Source: Lampropedia aestuarii
GTDB taxonomy: Bacteria > Pseudomonadota > Gammaproteobacteria > Burkholderiales > Burkholderiaceae_C
Direction: 5' to 3'
Assembly: GCF_004803635.1 (NCBI RefSeq)
Contig: NZ_SSWX01000018.1
Coordinates: forward strand, 1 to 64,000
Length of the DNA stretch: 64,000 nt
Positions 17,785 to 26,758 of this stretch are shown here, piece by piece. The notes beneath the pieces were generated by a model that saw only the letters and a list, made by a program, of their open reading frames with translations, searched no databases and was not told the origin of the DNA. A program made the translations under genes and the position numbers. The stretch's first letter is position 1; each line of letters begins with the position of its first letter.

Positions 17785-19401
17785 CAAGTCCTGCCCCAGT
17801 AACGCGCGCCGATATTGAATGGCTTCGGCGACATGGTTGGACTCAATCGCTGCATCAGCGGGCCCCATCGGCTCAAGGTCGGCAATGGTGCGCGCCACCC
17901 GCACGATCTTGTGCATGGCCCGTGCGGACAAGCCCATGCTGGCTGCGGCGCTTTGCAGTAGGCCTTGGGCTGATGGCTGTAGCGGCGCAAACTGCTCCAG
18001 TGCCTGGCCTTGCAAACCTTGGTTGGTATAACCCTGGCGTGCCAATGCCTTGTTGTGCGCAGCGATCACACGTGCTTGCATGGCGGCACTGGCCTCGCCC
18101 GCTTGAGCTGCCATCAGCTCAGCAGCGGGCATGGCCTGCACTTCCACATGCAAATCAATGCGATCGAGCAATGGACCGCTCAAGCGCGCTTGGTAGCGGG
18201 CCACTTGGTCGGGCGAGCAACGGCACTTGCGCATGGCCGAGCCCCAGTAGCCACAAGGACATGGGTTCATTGCAGCAGCCAATTGAAAACGCGCCGGAAA
18301 CTGCGCGGAGCGGCCTGCGCGCGCAATATGAATCGTGCCGGTCTCCAACGGCTCGCGCAACGCCTCCAAAGCCATGCGTGGAAATTCTGGCAACTCATCC
18401 AAAAACAAAATGCCTTGGTGCGCCAGTGAAATTTCGCCCGGGCGCGGTGGACTGGCGCCGCCCACCAAGGCCACTGCACTGGCGGTATGGTGGGGGCTGC
18501 GCACCGGCCTGGTGCCCCAATGTTGCCAATCAAACTGGCCATTCAGACTGGCCACTGCAGCACTTTGCAAGGCATCGGCCAACCCCATCGGCGGCAATAG
18601 GCCGGCCATGCGCTGCGCCAACATGGATTTGCCAGCCCCTGGCGAGCCCACCATCAGCAGGTGATGGCCGCCTGCCGCTGCAATCTCCAGCGCGCGTCTG
18701 GCAGCACTTTGGCCTTTGACATCGGCCATATCGGCATAACGCGGCTGTGCCAGCGCCGTATGCAGTGCTGCAGCATCTAGCCGGCTCCAGCCGGTTGGTG
18801 GCGCGCATTCAGCGCCTGTAGCAGCCGTGCCCGATTGGATTTGTTTGAAATACTGCACCACATCCAAGAGGTGTTTGGCTTCATAGACCACACAGTCAGG
18901 CACCAAGGCCGCTTCTTGGGCACTGCCCGGTGGCAACACCCACTGGAGTGCGGCCTGCGTTGGGCCCGCCGAGTCATCCGATAACACCAAGGACTGCGCC
19001 TGCAGCGCCTGGCTGGCCAGCACCATCGGCAGCGCGCCGCGCACTGCGCGCAGAGCCCCTGAGAGCGAGAGTTCACCCGCAAATGCAAACGTCTCAAGCG
19101 CACGCCATTCCAACTGGCCACTGGCAGCCAAAATACCCAGCGCAATCGGCAAGTCAAACCGACCTGAATCCTTGGGCAAATCGGCAGGCGCCAGATTGAC
19201 GGTAATGCGTTTATTACTAGGAAACTCCAGGCCACTGTTGCTAATGGCTGAGCGCACACGTTCTTTGGCTTCACGCACTTCAACCTCAGCCAGGCCCACC
19301 AGACTGAAGCTGGGCAGACCATTGGCCAAATCGACCTCGACCGTCACGTCTGGGGCCTGCAAACCGAGTAATGCCCTGCTATGCAGTTGGGCCAAACCCA
19401 T
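17782..19401 (-). CDS. comM: ComM-family Mg-chelatase-like AAA+ helicase
   Basis: AAA+ protein of about 539 residues; ComM is the branch-migration helicase that helps integrate DNA during natural transformation. It has an N-terminal Lon-like fold (MGLAQLHSRALLGLQAPDVTVEVDLANGLPSFSLVGL), Walker A GSPGAGKSMLAQRM, Walker B GILFLDELPEF and a C-terminal lid with a zinc-like CPCGYWG segment. The start at 19401 is fixed by GGGAGG seven bases upstream. The frame is open further upstream through a 7-bp repeat tract (GTG at 19452). The stop codon lies in repeat R1d. Presence suggests, but does not prove, competence. Confidence 0.93.
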   Translation of the reverse strand: MGLAQLHSRALLGLQAPDVTVEVDLANGLPSFSLVGLAEVEVREAKERVRSAISNSGLEFPSNKRITVNLAPADLPKDSGRFDLPIALGILAASGQLEWRALETFAFAGELSLSGALRAVRGALPMVLASQALQAQSLVLSDDSAGPTQAALQWVLPPGSAQEAALVPDCVVYEAKHLLDVVQYFKQIQSGTAATGAECAPPTGWSRLDAAALHTALAQPRYADMADVKGQSAARRALEIAAAGGHHLLMVGSPGAGKSMLAQRMAGLLPPMGLADALQSAAVASLNGQFDWQHWGTRPVRSPHHTASAVALVGGASPPRPGEISLAHQGILFLDELPEFPRMALEALREPLETGTIHIARAGRSAQFPARFQLAAAMNPCPCGYWGSAMRKCRCSPDQVARYQARLSGPLLDRIDLHVEVQAMPAAELMAAQAGEASAAMQARVIAAHNKALARQGYTNQGLQGQALEQFAPLQPSAQGLLQSAAASMGLSARAMHKIVRVARTIADLEPMGPADAAIESNHVAEAIQYRRALLGQDL

Positions 19402-19466
19402 ATTCGTACCTCCCACGTCGTTGGTATGCCCATGTCTTGTCTCGGCGCACACGGTGCTTACTGCAT

Positions 19467-19538
19467 GCTTGTTGCTTGTTGCTTGTTGCTTGTTGCTTGT
19501 TGCTTGTTGCTTGTTGCTTGTTGCTTGTTGCTTGTTGC
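19467..19538. repeat. Heptanucleotide tandem repeat, 10.3 copies of GCTTGTT
   Basis: Ten perfect head-to-tail copies of GCTTGTT plus two bases, with no interruption. It lies 66-137 bases upstream of the comM ATG, within its probable promoter/leader region. Because seven is not a multiple of three, every minus-strand frame reads the same NKQQATS-type peptide without stops. Perfect copies of this number suggest recent slippage. Confidence 0.97.
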
Positions 19539-19704
19539 GCGTTTTTTATAAGCGATGTCGCCCTGGATAGCGGCACTCAAATGTCAACGACTGACAGCAA
19601 ACAGAGGTATGGAGGCCCCAACGGGCTGCTGCACTGTGGTGCTGTCGCAGCGCTGATGGCACGCGAGCACGTGCATAAAAAGGGCAGTACCAATCCCCGA
19701 AACA

Positions 19705-19748
19705 GTGCACAGCCCTACCCAATCCCCGGTTTGGGTAGGGCTGTGCAC
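19705..19748. other. Perfect 18-bp inverted repeat upstream of glnK
   Basis: GTGCACAGCCCTACCCAA (19705-19722), an 8-base loop and its exact reverse complement (19731-19748). There is no T-run on either side and no gene ends here, so it does not look like an ordinary terminator. TGCAC half-sites at both outer ends resemble NtrC half-sites. Confidence 0.85.
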
Positions 19749-19772
19749 CGGTAGATGCAATCCCCCCAATGA

Positions 19773-19789
19773 TGCACTCAATGAGTGCA
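19773..19789. promoter_or_regulatory. Candidate NtrC-binding site
   Basis: TGCACT-CAATG-AGTGCA is a perfect dyad with a 5-bp spacer, matching the TGCACC-N5-GGTGCA style of NtrC sites. It lies about 112-128 bp upstream of the sigma-54 promoter -24 element, the usual enhancer distance. Confidence 0.6.
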
Positions 19790-19900
19790 CCCACCGCCAC
19801 TGCCAGAGGATTGACTGCGCTGCAAAAGCGCAAACGCGTACAAACAACACGGCTTTCGCACTCACAACCGGCAGCGCAAGGCCAAGCCTGGCATCCGAGC

Positions 19901-19916
19901 TGGCACGGTCTGTGCA
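19901..19916 (+). promoter_or_regulatory. Sigma-54 promoter of glnK-amtB
   Basis: TGGCACGGTCTGTGCA has GG and GC separated by exactly 10 bases and follows the TGGCAC-N5-TTGCA consensus with one mismatch in the -12 block. It is 155 bases upstream of glnK. The sigma factor itself, RpoN, is encoded at 42740-44314. Confidence 0.75.
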
Positions 19917-20022
19917 TTACTCCTCACATCCTCGCGGATGCACGCTCTGCTACAGCGCATAGGCCTGATTTTTGTCCTGTAGGCGCGGCAAACATGAGGC
20001 AGCTTTCTCAAACCATCTTTGA

Positions 20023-20409
<387 letters not shown>

Positions 20410-20464
20410 ATCCACCCCGCCCGCTACCCCTCACTTCCCCCAGGCTCCCCAGAAGGAATCTCCT

Positions 20465-21793
20465 ATGAACAAGACACTTGCGGCCGCTGCTGGACTCGGC
20501 CTGTTGTGCGCCTCTACTGTTGCGCTAGCGCAAGAAGCAGCGCCAATCGTGGTTGCGGCCGAAGAAATCGCACCCGCGCTCGACTCTGGCGATACCGCTT
20601 GGATGCTGACCTCCACCGTGCTGGTCATTTTGATGAGCATTCCTGGTTTGGCGCTGTTTTATGGCGGCCTCGCACGCTCGAAAAACATGGTCTCGGTGCT
20701 GCTGCAGGTGCTCACCGTGTTTTCTTTGATCACCTTCCTGTGGGTGATCTACGGCTTCAGTCTGGCGTTTGGCGGCGCTGGTCAAATCTACGGCACATTC
20801 GACTATGTGTTCCTCAAAGGGATTACACCGGACACGATGTCCTCGGCCTTGAGCACCATTCCTGAGTTTGTGTTTGTCTCGTTCCAAGCGGCTTTTGCTG
20901 CCATTACTGTGGCGCTGGTCGTGGGCTCGCTGGCAGAGCGTATCAAATTCAGTGCCGTATTGGTGTTTGCCATCATCTGGTTCACCTTCAGCTACCTGCC
21001 AATGGCCCACATGGTCTGGGGCGGCGGCATTTTGGCAGAAGATGGCGCACTGGACTTTGCTGGTGGCACGGTGATCCACATCAATGCCGGTATCGCAGGT
21101 TTGGTCGGTGCTTATGTGCTGGGCAAACGCACCGGTTTTGGCAAAGAGGCCTTTACTCCGCACAACCTGACATTCACCATGATTGGCGCTTGTTTGCTGT
21201 GGGTGGGCTGGTTCGGCTTTAATGCCGGCTCCGCTGGTGCTGCCAACGGCATCGCTGGTTTGGCTTTCATCAACACCATCGTCGCAACCTCTGGTGGCGT
21301 ACTGGGCTGGTTGCTGGTCGAGTCGCTGGTCAAAGGCAAGCCTTCGCTGCTTGGCGGTGCATCTGGTGCAGTCGCTGGCCTGGTTGGCGTCACGCCAGCA
21401 GCTGGCTTTGTGGGCCCCATTGGCGCCATCATCATTGGCGCTCTGTCTGGTGCGATCTGCGTCTGGGGTGTCAGTGGCCTCAAACGCATGCTGAATGTGG
21501 ACGACTCTTTCGACGTCTTCGGCATCCACGGTTTGGCTGGGATTCTCGGCGCAGTCCTGACAGGGGTGTTTGTCTTCCCGTCGCTGGGCGGTGTGGGTGT
21601 AGACGACATGACCATGGCTGGCCAAGTATGGGTCCAAATCAAGAGCGTCTTGGTGACGATGGTTCTGTCGGGTGTAGTGGCATTCATTGCCTTCATGGTC
21701 GCCAAAGCCACGGTTGGTTTGCGGGTCACTGTCGATGCCGAGCGCGAAGGCCTGGACATCACCTCACACGGCGAAAGAGCTTACAACGGCTAA
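20465..21793 (+). CDS. amtB: Ammonium transporter AmtB
   Basis: Trimeric inner-membrane ammonium channel of 442 residues. A cleavable signal peptide (MNKTLAAAAGLGLLCASTVALA) and 11 transmembrane segments are visible. Family stretches include DTAWMLTSTVLVILMSIPGLALFYGGLARSKN, MVWGGGILAEDGALDFAGGTVIHINAG with the first pore His (HINAG) and DVFGIHGLAGILGA with the second pore His. AAGGAA lies upstream of the ATG. Cotranscribed with glnK, and followed by a strong terminator at 21845. Confidence 0.97.
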   Translation: MNKTLAAAAGLGLLCASTVALAQEAAPIVVAAEEIAPALDSGDTAWMLTSTVLVILMSIPGLALFYGGLARSKNMVSVLLQVLTVFSLITFLWVIYGFSLAFGGAGQIYGTFDYVFLKGITPDTMSSALSTIPEFVFVSFQAAFAAITVALVVGSLAERIKFSAVLVFAIIWFTFSYLPMAHMVWGGGILAEDGALDFAGGTVIHINAGIAGLVGAYVLGKRTGFGKEAFTPHNLTFTMIGACLLWVGWFGFNAGSAGAANGIAGLAFINTIVATSGGVLGWLLVESLVKGKPSLLGGASGAVAGLVGVTPAAGFVGPIGAIIIGALSGAICVWGVSGLKRMLNVDDSFDVFGIHGLAGILGAVLTGVFVFPSLGGVGVDDMTMAGQVWVQIKSVLVTMVLSGVVAFIAFMVAKATVGLRVTVDAEREGLDITSHGERAYNG

Positions 21794-21844
21794 CTCAATC
21801 GCAACGCATTGCAGGGCAATTGGCGCAGCCAACGCCCTCCCCCC

Positions 21845-21885
21845 ACGAGCCGCCCACCAGGGCGGCTCGTGGCTTTTGACTTTTG
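21845..21885 (+). terminator. Rho-independent terminator after amtB
   Basis: ACGAGCCGCC (21845-21854), loop CACCAG, GGCGGCTCGT (21861-21870), followed by GGCTTTTGACTTTTG. The 10-bp perfect GC-rich stem with T-rich tail ends the glnK-amtB transcript. Confidence 0.85.
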
Positions 21886-21970
21886 TATGGGCGCGGGCCC
21901 GCCTGCCTTCTGCATTGTCATACAGCCGTCACCAAATACACCTATCGTGCTTGCTCACTAGGAGTTCACC

Positions 21971-22915
21971 ATGACCGACCGCACCTTACCAAGCCACCAT
22001 CAAGACATCTTGCGCAGCATCGAACGTGATCTGATTGACAGCTACGATGAAGAGCTGGAGCAAGAAATTGACGATGACCGCCTCCACGATGCCGGCTTGC
22101 TACAGGCACTCGGCATCCACAAGGACAGCGTGGACGACAACGATATGAGCCGCAAGACCTATTTTCTGGAACTGCTGCGCTTGCAAGGTGAATTGGTCAA
22201 GTTACAAGACTGGGTGCAGCACACCAAAGAAAAAGTCGTGGTGATTTTTGAGGGCCGCGACTCGGCCGGCAAAGGCGGTGTGATCAAGCGCATCACCCAG
22301 CGCCTAAACCCCCGCGTATGCAAAGTGGCGGCCTTGCCTGCGCCCAATGACCGCGAGCGCACACAGTGGTATTTCCAGCGCTATGTCTCGCACCTGCCTG
22401 CTGGCGGCGAAATCGTCTTGTTTGACCGCAGCTGGTACAACCGCGCAGGCGTTGAGCGCGTGATGGGCTTTTGCAGTGAAGACCAGTATGAGGAATTCTT
22501 CCGCTCGGTGCCCGAATTTGAGCGCATGCTGGTGCGCTCAGGCATTCGCTTGATCAAATACTGGTTCTCAATCACTGATGAAGAACAGGAAGCTCGCTTC
22601 ATGGCCCGCATCCATGACCCACTCAAGCAGTGGAAGCTCAGTCCGATGGATATCGAGTCACGCAGCCGCTGGGAAGACTACACCAAGGCCAAGGAAGTCA
22701 TGCTTGAGCGCACCCACATTCCCGAGGCACCTTGGTGGATTGTGCAGGCAGTCGATAAGAAGCGCGCCCGCTTGAACTGCATTGCGCATTTGCTGGAGCA
22801 GCTGCCCTACGAAGCCATCGCACACCCTGAGGTGGCTTTGCCTGCACGTGTGTTCAACAGCAACTACGCGCGCCACCCTGTGCCAGAGAGTTTGTATGTG
22901 CCAGAGCGCTATTAA
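21971..22915 (+). CDS. ppk2: Polyphosphate kinase 2 family protein
   Basis: PPK2-type kinase of 314 residues that moves phosphate between polyphosphate and nucleotides. A ~70-residue acidic N-terminal extension precedes the thymidylate-kinase-like fold. Walker A is FEGRDSAGKGGVIKRI, Walker B is IVLFDRSWYNRAGVERVMGF, and the lid contains RIHDPLKQWKLSPMDIESR. Conserved WEDYTKAKEVML and APWWIVQAVDKKRARLN follow. This is the class I type, which preferentially makes GTP/ATP from GDP/ADP. The ribosome binding site is AGGAG seven bases upstream. Monocistronic. Confidence 0.93.
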   Translation: MTDRTLPSHHQDILRSIERDLIDSYDEELEQEIDDDRLHDAGLLQALGIHKDSVDDNDMSRKTYFLELLRLQGELVKLQDWVQHTKEKVVVIFEGRDSAGKGGVIKRITQRLNPRVCKVAALPAPNDRERTQWYFQRYVSHLPAGGEIVLFDRSWYNRAGVERVMGFCSEDQYEEFFRSVPEFERMLVRSGIRLIKYWFSITDEEQEARFMARIHDPLKQWKLSPMDIESRSRWEDYTKAKEVMLERTHIPEAPWWIVQAVDKKRARLNCIAHLLEQLPYEAIAHPEVALPARVFNSNYARHPVPESLYVPERY

Positions 22916-22997
22916 GCGCTATTGATCGCTACTGAGCGCGGGCCTTGTATTCCACTTGTGCAATGCAACAACGCGCGGCATCACAGGGCGCAAAAGC

Positions 22998-24080
22998 TCA
23001 GAAGTGCATCTCTACGCTTGCACCCAGCGCCCAGGCACGTTCACGGTTGCTCAGCTGTTTGTCTTTAGGCCAAAAATGCCCCAGCGTGACTTTGCCAAAC
23101 ATCCATTCTTTGTAGACAGGTTGCCGCCAAGACGCACGCACGCCGTAATTGGAGACATCGACCTCGCCGGTATTGCCTTGCACCAGAGCCTCAATGCTTG
23201 CGGTGCGAATACCAGGAAAGTCCTTGATCAAGCCAACACTGCTTTGCCACTCAAAACCATGGGTGTGCCGCGTAATCGTGCCCACGGTACTCCAGCGGGC
23301 AATCAATGAGGATGTCAGCGCGTGCTCATAGTCCACTACCGTGGTCGAGCCAAAGCTGTCTTTGACCGACCAGAACAAGCTTTCCCGAAAATACACAATA
23401 CCGCGTGGCGAGAGCTGCCAATCCTTGCGGTAGCGAGCCTGTGCATACGGATTCAAGCCACCACGAAAACCGATGCGAAAATCAATACTGTCCTTGAGGT
23501 CATAGCCCAAACCAGCAAAGAAAGATTGGTCCTGGCGGCCATTTTCACGCATCAGCATTTGCTCACGCGTGAACGCCGCTGGCTGATCACGCACAATCTC
23601 GTCTTTGTTGTCTTGACCCACAAAGGCGTAAGCCCGGTTTTGCAAGTTGGGCAATTTCACCCGCAAACGAAATCGCACATTGGCCTTGGAGCCATCTCGC
23701 TGGTCCCACAAACCGTTGACACGGACATAGCCAGAGACTCGGCCATGCCGTTCAAATGGCGCATCACCAAACCAGCTATTGACCTCTCTGGCCAACCAGT
23801 ATGAACCCTTGAAGGTGTAGTCCCTGGCCGACTCCAGCAGCTCGATCTCGTCCTCTTCGCTTTGCCCTTGAGCCGCTGTGTCCACTGGCGGCATGGTCTG
23901 GGTAGTGACCGGTGTGCTCGGTGCTGGGGCAGTTTGCGCATGCGCAGCAGCCATCAAGACAACACAGATACTGACTGCCCACACGCTCTGGTAAGCGCAA
24001 CGCACAGAAATCCCACCATCACGGCGCGCCACATCGGCAAGAGAGGTGTTGTCAGTCATACATGCTTCTGTTGTCTTCAT
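22998..24080 (-). CDS. Predicted outer-membrane beta-barrel protein, function unknown
   Basis: About 360 residues with a hydrophobic signal segment (SVWAVSICVVLMAAAHA, cleavage near residue 48). A Pro/Thr-rich linker and an acidic EEDEIELLESARDYTF stretch follow. The rest is about 270 residues of alternating amphipathic beta strands (for example ANVRFRLRVKLPNLQNRAYAFVG, DFRIGFRGGLNPYAQARYRKDW). The last residue is Phe (GASVEMHF), typical of Bam-assembled barrels. I do not recognise the family. It is upstream of engB's end on the same strand with a 30-base gap. Role as porin-like, LPS-related or assembly protein is open. Confidence 0.7.
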   Translation of the reverse strand: MKTTEACMTDNTSLADVARRDGGISVRCAYQSVWAVSICVVLMAAAHAQTAPAPSTPVTTQTMPPVDTAAQGQSEEDEIELLESARDYTFKGSYWLAREVNSWFGDAPFERHGRVSGYVRVNGLWDQRDGSKANVRFRLRVKLPNLQNRAYAFVGQDNKDEIVRDQPAAFTREQMLMRENGRQDQSFFAGLGYDLKDSIDFRIGFRGGLNPYAQARYRKDWQLSPRGIVYFRESLFWSVKDSFGSTTVVDYEHALTSSLIARWSTVGTITRHTHGFEWQSSVGLIKDFPGIRTASIEALVQGNTGEVDVSNYGVRASWRQPVYKEWMFGKVTLGHFWPKDKQLSNRERAWALGASVEMHF

Positions 24081-24110
24081 TCAGGCAGTTATTTGGGTCG
24101 CAGCTGCGGT

Positions 24111-24851
24111 CTATTCTGTCCCCGCTGCACCAGTTGCACCAGTTGCACCAGTTGCACCAGACGGTGGCTCAGTCTCCTGAGCTGCATACAGCGGCGCATC
24201 TTCCAGCAACCAATCGCGCAGCAATAACGCCACATCGGCAACACCTTGCTTTTTCAGTGCAGAAAACAAATGCACCTGCCCGCCACCGGCATTCAAGCGT
24301 GTGATTTGCAAGGCCCTGGTTTGCTCGGTGCGGTTGAGTTTGTCAGCTTTGGTCAGTAGCACCAGAAAACGCAGACCGGCTTCAACGCGCGGGCGCATCA
24401 TCTCCAGCAAGGCCTCATCCAGTTCGGTCAAACCCAGGCGGGAGTCACACAGCAGCACAATCGCACTCAGATTGTTGCGGCTCATCAGGTAATTGGCCAT
24501 CACGCGCTGCCAACGCAGCTTGTCCTGACGAGGCACAGCCGCGTAGCCGTAACCGGGCAAATCGGCCAAAACTGCCTGCGGCGCATCCTTAGGCCCCAAA
24601 TCGAACAAGTTGATGTGCTGGGTACGCCCTGGCGTTTTGGAGGCAAAAGCCAACTGGCGCTGCTGTGTCAGGGTATTGATACAAGTCGATTTGCCCGCAT
24701 TGGAGCGCCCGACAAATGCCACTTCAGGCAAATGAATCGCGGGGACCTGATCCAATTGCGCAGCGGTGGTCCGAAAACGGGCAGTGTGCCACCAGCCCAA
24801 AGCTTTTTTGGCTTCAAGCGGATCTGGAGAAGAAACTGAAGAAACTGTCAT
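24111..24851 (-). CDS. engB: Ribosome biogenesis GTP-binding protein YihA/YsxC (EngB)
   Basis: Essential-type GTPase acting in large ribosomal subunit assembly; about 246 residues. G1 GRSNAGKS, G2 region TPGRTQ, G3 DLPGYGYA and G4 TKADK are all present. The start at 24851 (MTVSSVSSPDP) is the most plausible; earlier in-frame starts exist at 24872 and 24929. The C-terminus ends in Gly-Ala-Thr repeats encoded by a perfect 9-bp tandem (about 24126-24160), unlike the usual tail, so its length may vary between strains. Confidence 0.92.
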   Translation of the reverse strand: MTVSSVSSPDPLEAKKALGWWHTARFRTTAAQLDQVPAIHLPEVAFVGRSNAGKSTCINTLTQQRQLAFASKTPGRTQHINLFDLGPKDAPQAVLADLPGYGYAAVPRQDKLRWQRVMANYLMSRNNLSAIVLLCDSRLGLTELDEALLEMMRPRVEAGLRFLVLLTKADKLNRTEQTRALQITRLNAGGGQVHLFSALKKQGVADVALLLRDWLLEDAPLYAAQETEPPSGATGATGATGAAGTE

Positions 24852-24929
24852 ATCCCGCAGTATGCACTGCATTTTGCCTCGCTCAAAGCACAAGCCATTC
24901 GCGCCAAGCATGAATCGCACAATGGGCAC

Positions 24930-25229
24930 TGACCAGATGCCTTTTTAGCGCCTGCGTGCACGATCACGCATCGGGCATCGGTACTAACCGCATGCGCCGC
25001 GTCCCCGCACTACATAAACTGCTTGATTCAATAGCGGCCACCCCCATCTAAGCCTATGATTGGCAGAATGAGTCGACGGTGCGCAAACCAGCCAGACCTT
25101 AGGCAGCCCTTGCTAAGGCGATGAGAGCACTCCAAAAGCAGGTATCGCATGTGGACGCTTGCGCGCACCGATCGAGATGAGCAAGCGTTGGCAGCGTACC
25201 CCGGCATGCATTGCCAGAAAGGACAGTTT
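24930..25229. other. Intergenic region with an imperfect dyad before the CopZ-like gene
   Basis: No gene is seen. A dyad CCTTAG-N10-CTAAGG lies at 25097-25118, about 110 bases upstream of the small metal-binding protein. MerR-type copper regulators use CCTT...AAGG dyads, but I find no convincing -35/-10 with a 19-bp spacer around it, so the assignment is tentative. Confidence 0.3.
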
Positions 25230-25430
25230 ATGAACCAAACATTCAAAGTCAGCGGCATGACCTGCAGCCATTGCGTCAACGCCGTGCAAACGGCCATTTT
25301 GAAGACCGATAACACCGCGGGCATTCAAGTGGATCTGCCTTCCGGTTTGGTCAGTATCAATAGCAAGCTACCGCGCTCTGCTCTGGTGGCCGCGATTGAA
25401 GAGGCTGGCTACAAAGTCAGCTCGCCATAA
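25230..25430 (+). CDS. Heavy-metal-associated (HMA) domain protein, CopZ-like
   Basis: Single ferredoxin-like HMA domain, 66 residues. It carries the metal-binding loop GMTCSHC (residues 9-15) and the typical ending AIEEAGYKVSSP. Free HMA proteins shuttle Cu(I), or sometimes Hg/Zn, to P-type ATPases or regulators. AAAGGA precedes the ATG at 25230; the frame is open upstream but has no better start. No copper ATPase or CueR-like regulator is adjacent, so the partner must be elsewhere. Confidence 0.88.
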   Translation: MNQTFKVSGMTCSHCVNAVQTAILKTDNTAGIQVDLPSGLVSINSKLPRSALVAAIEEAGYKVSSP

Positions 25431-25612
25431 AGGCAGGGACACTGCCGGCATGCAGCCTGGTGCTTTCAAGGCAGCAGGCTGCTTTTCATGCACGCACCAA
25501 GCATGGCAGCCCGCCATAAAACGCTTGCAGCCGTGGCTAGCGCCATGCGCAACTTGCGCCAGTAAATCACGTGCAATCACCCGGCACCCACAGGGATCTT
25601 TGCAGAGCTGGC

Positions 25613-26758
25613 CTAGCGCTGCCTGACCATGTGGGTGAACACCCCCAGTGCGAATACCGTATAAAGAATCGCAGGTGTGGCAGCAGCCAGCAAAGGCGGC
25701 CAGCCACGAAGATTGCCCACATAACCGAGCACGTTGTTCATCAGCAAATAGCTGATCCCCACCAAAATGCCTACAAACACATAACCCATGATGCCGCCTG
25801 AGCGAAAATGCAAATACGCAAAAGGCAGGGCCAAGACCATCATGACCAGACAGCCTAGCGGGTAGAACACCTTCTTCCACAGCTCCAGCTCAAAACGCTG
25901 CGAAGATTGGTCATTGGCCTTCAAATGCGTGACGTAGTTGGCCAGTTGCAAGGTCGACATGCCATCGGGTTTGAGAATCGCAGCGTTGATCATTTCAGGG
26001 TTGATCGCAGTTTGCCAACGCATCTCTGGCAACTGCGTGACACGCATCGAATCAATCGGTCCAATCAAGCTGCCGTCGGGCTGCATGACAGGCTCGGCAC
26101 TGGAGACCGGCAACACCTCTTCTGTGGCCTGACTCAAGACCCACTCGCCGGACTCCACCTGCGCGCTGCCAGCCCGTATCTGCCGCTTCAAACGGCCATC
26201 GCTGCCATATTCAAAAATACGCACGCCAACGACCTCGCCATCGGTTTGCAGCGCAGCAACACTGACAATGACCGAGCTATCACCTTGTTTTTCACGCAGC
26301 CACGCACCCGCTCCACCACCGGCAATGATTTGCCCGCCCATGTGCTGCGCACGCAGCAACTGGGCTGAGCGCTCCGCCCAGGGCGCCACATAATCGCCCA
26401 TCACAAAGGTCACGATGGTAAAGAATGCGCCAATGGACAGCAAAATACCCAGCGCACGTCCTGGCCCTAAACCCGCAGTTCGCAAGATCGTGAATTGCGA
26501 TGTCTTGGCATAGCGCGCCATGACAAAGACCGTACCAATCAATGCGCAAATCGGCAGCAGCTCATAAATATGCGATGGCACGGAAAAGGCCAAATGCGTC
26601 AGTGCATCGCTTAAACCGTAGCTGTCCGAGCCAGCACGGCTGACAAAGCGGGTCTCGCTGATCAAATCAAAAAACACCAGCAAGGCCAAAAAAGCGGTGG
26701 TGGTGAGTGCAACGGCAGCAAGTATTTCCGTTTGCAACATGCGAGTCACTACTTTCAT
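25613..26758 (-). CDS. lptG: LPS export permease LptG
   Basis: Inner-membrane permease of the LptB2FG transporter, about 381 residues. It begins MKVVTRMLQTEILAAVALTTTAFLALLVFFDL, has three N-terminal transmembrane helices, a periplasmic beta-jellyroll (about 130-270) and three C-terminal helices ending in THMVRQR. The ATG overlaps the lptF stop as ATGA, so the two are translationally coupled. It cooperates with LptB (44314-45102) and LptA (45133-45765), encoded elsewhere in this window. Confidence 0.94.
   Translation of the reverse strand: MKVVTRMLQTEILAAVALTTTAFLALLVFFDLISETRFVSRAGSDSYGLSDALTHLAFSVPSHIYELLPICALIGTVFVMARYAKTSQFTILRTAGLGPGRALGILLSIGAFFTIVTFVMGDYVAPWAERSAQLLRAQHMGGQIIAGGGAGAWLREKQGDSSVIVSVAALQTDGEVVGVRIFEYGSDGRLKRQIRAGSAQVESGEWVLSQATEEVLPVSSAEPVMQPDGSLIGPIDSMRVTQLPEMRWQTAINPEMINAAILKPDGMSTLQLANYVTHLKANDQSSQRFELELWKKVFYPLGCLVMMVLALPFAYLHFRSGGIMGYVFVGILVGISYLLMNNVLGYVGNLRGWPPLLAAATPAILYTVFALGVFTHMVRQR

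Noticed and set aside
19467-19538. CRISPR array
   Set aside because: Direct repeats of only 7 bp with no spacers; a simple sequence repeat.
19743-19759. Second NtrC site (TGCACC...GATGCA)
   Set aside because: Spacer is four rather than five bases and the right half has a mismatch; too weak to list.
25081-25118. CueR-controlled promoter for the CopZ-like gene
   Set aside because: The dyad exists but no -35/-10 with a long spacer flanks it; kept only as a tentative note in the gap entry.
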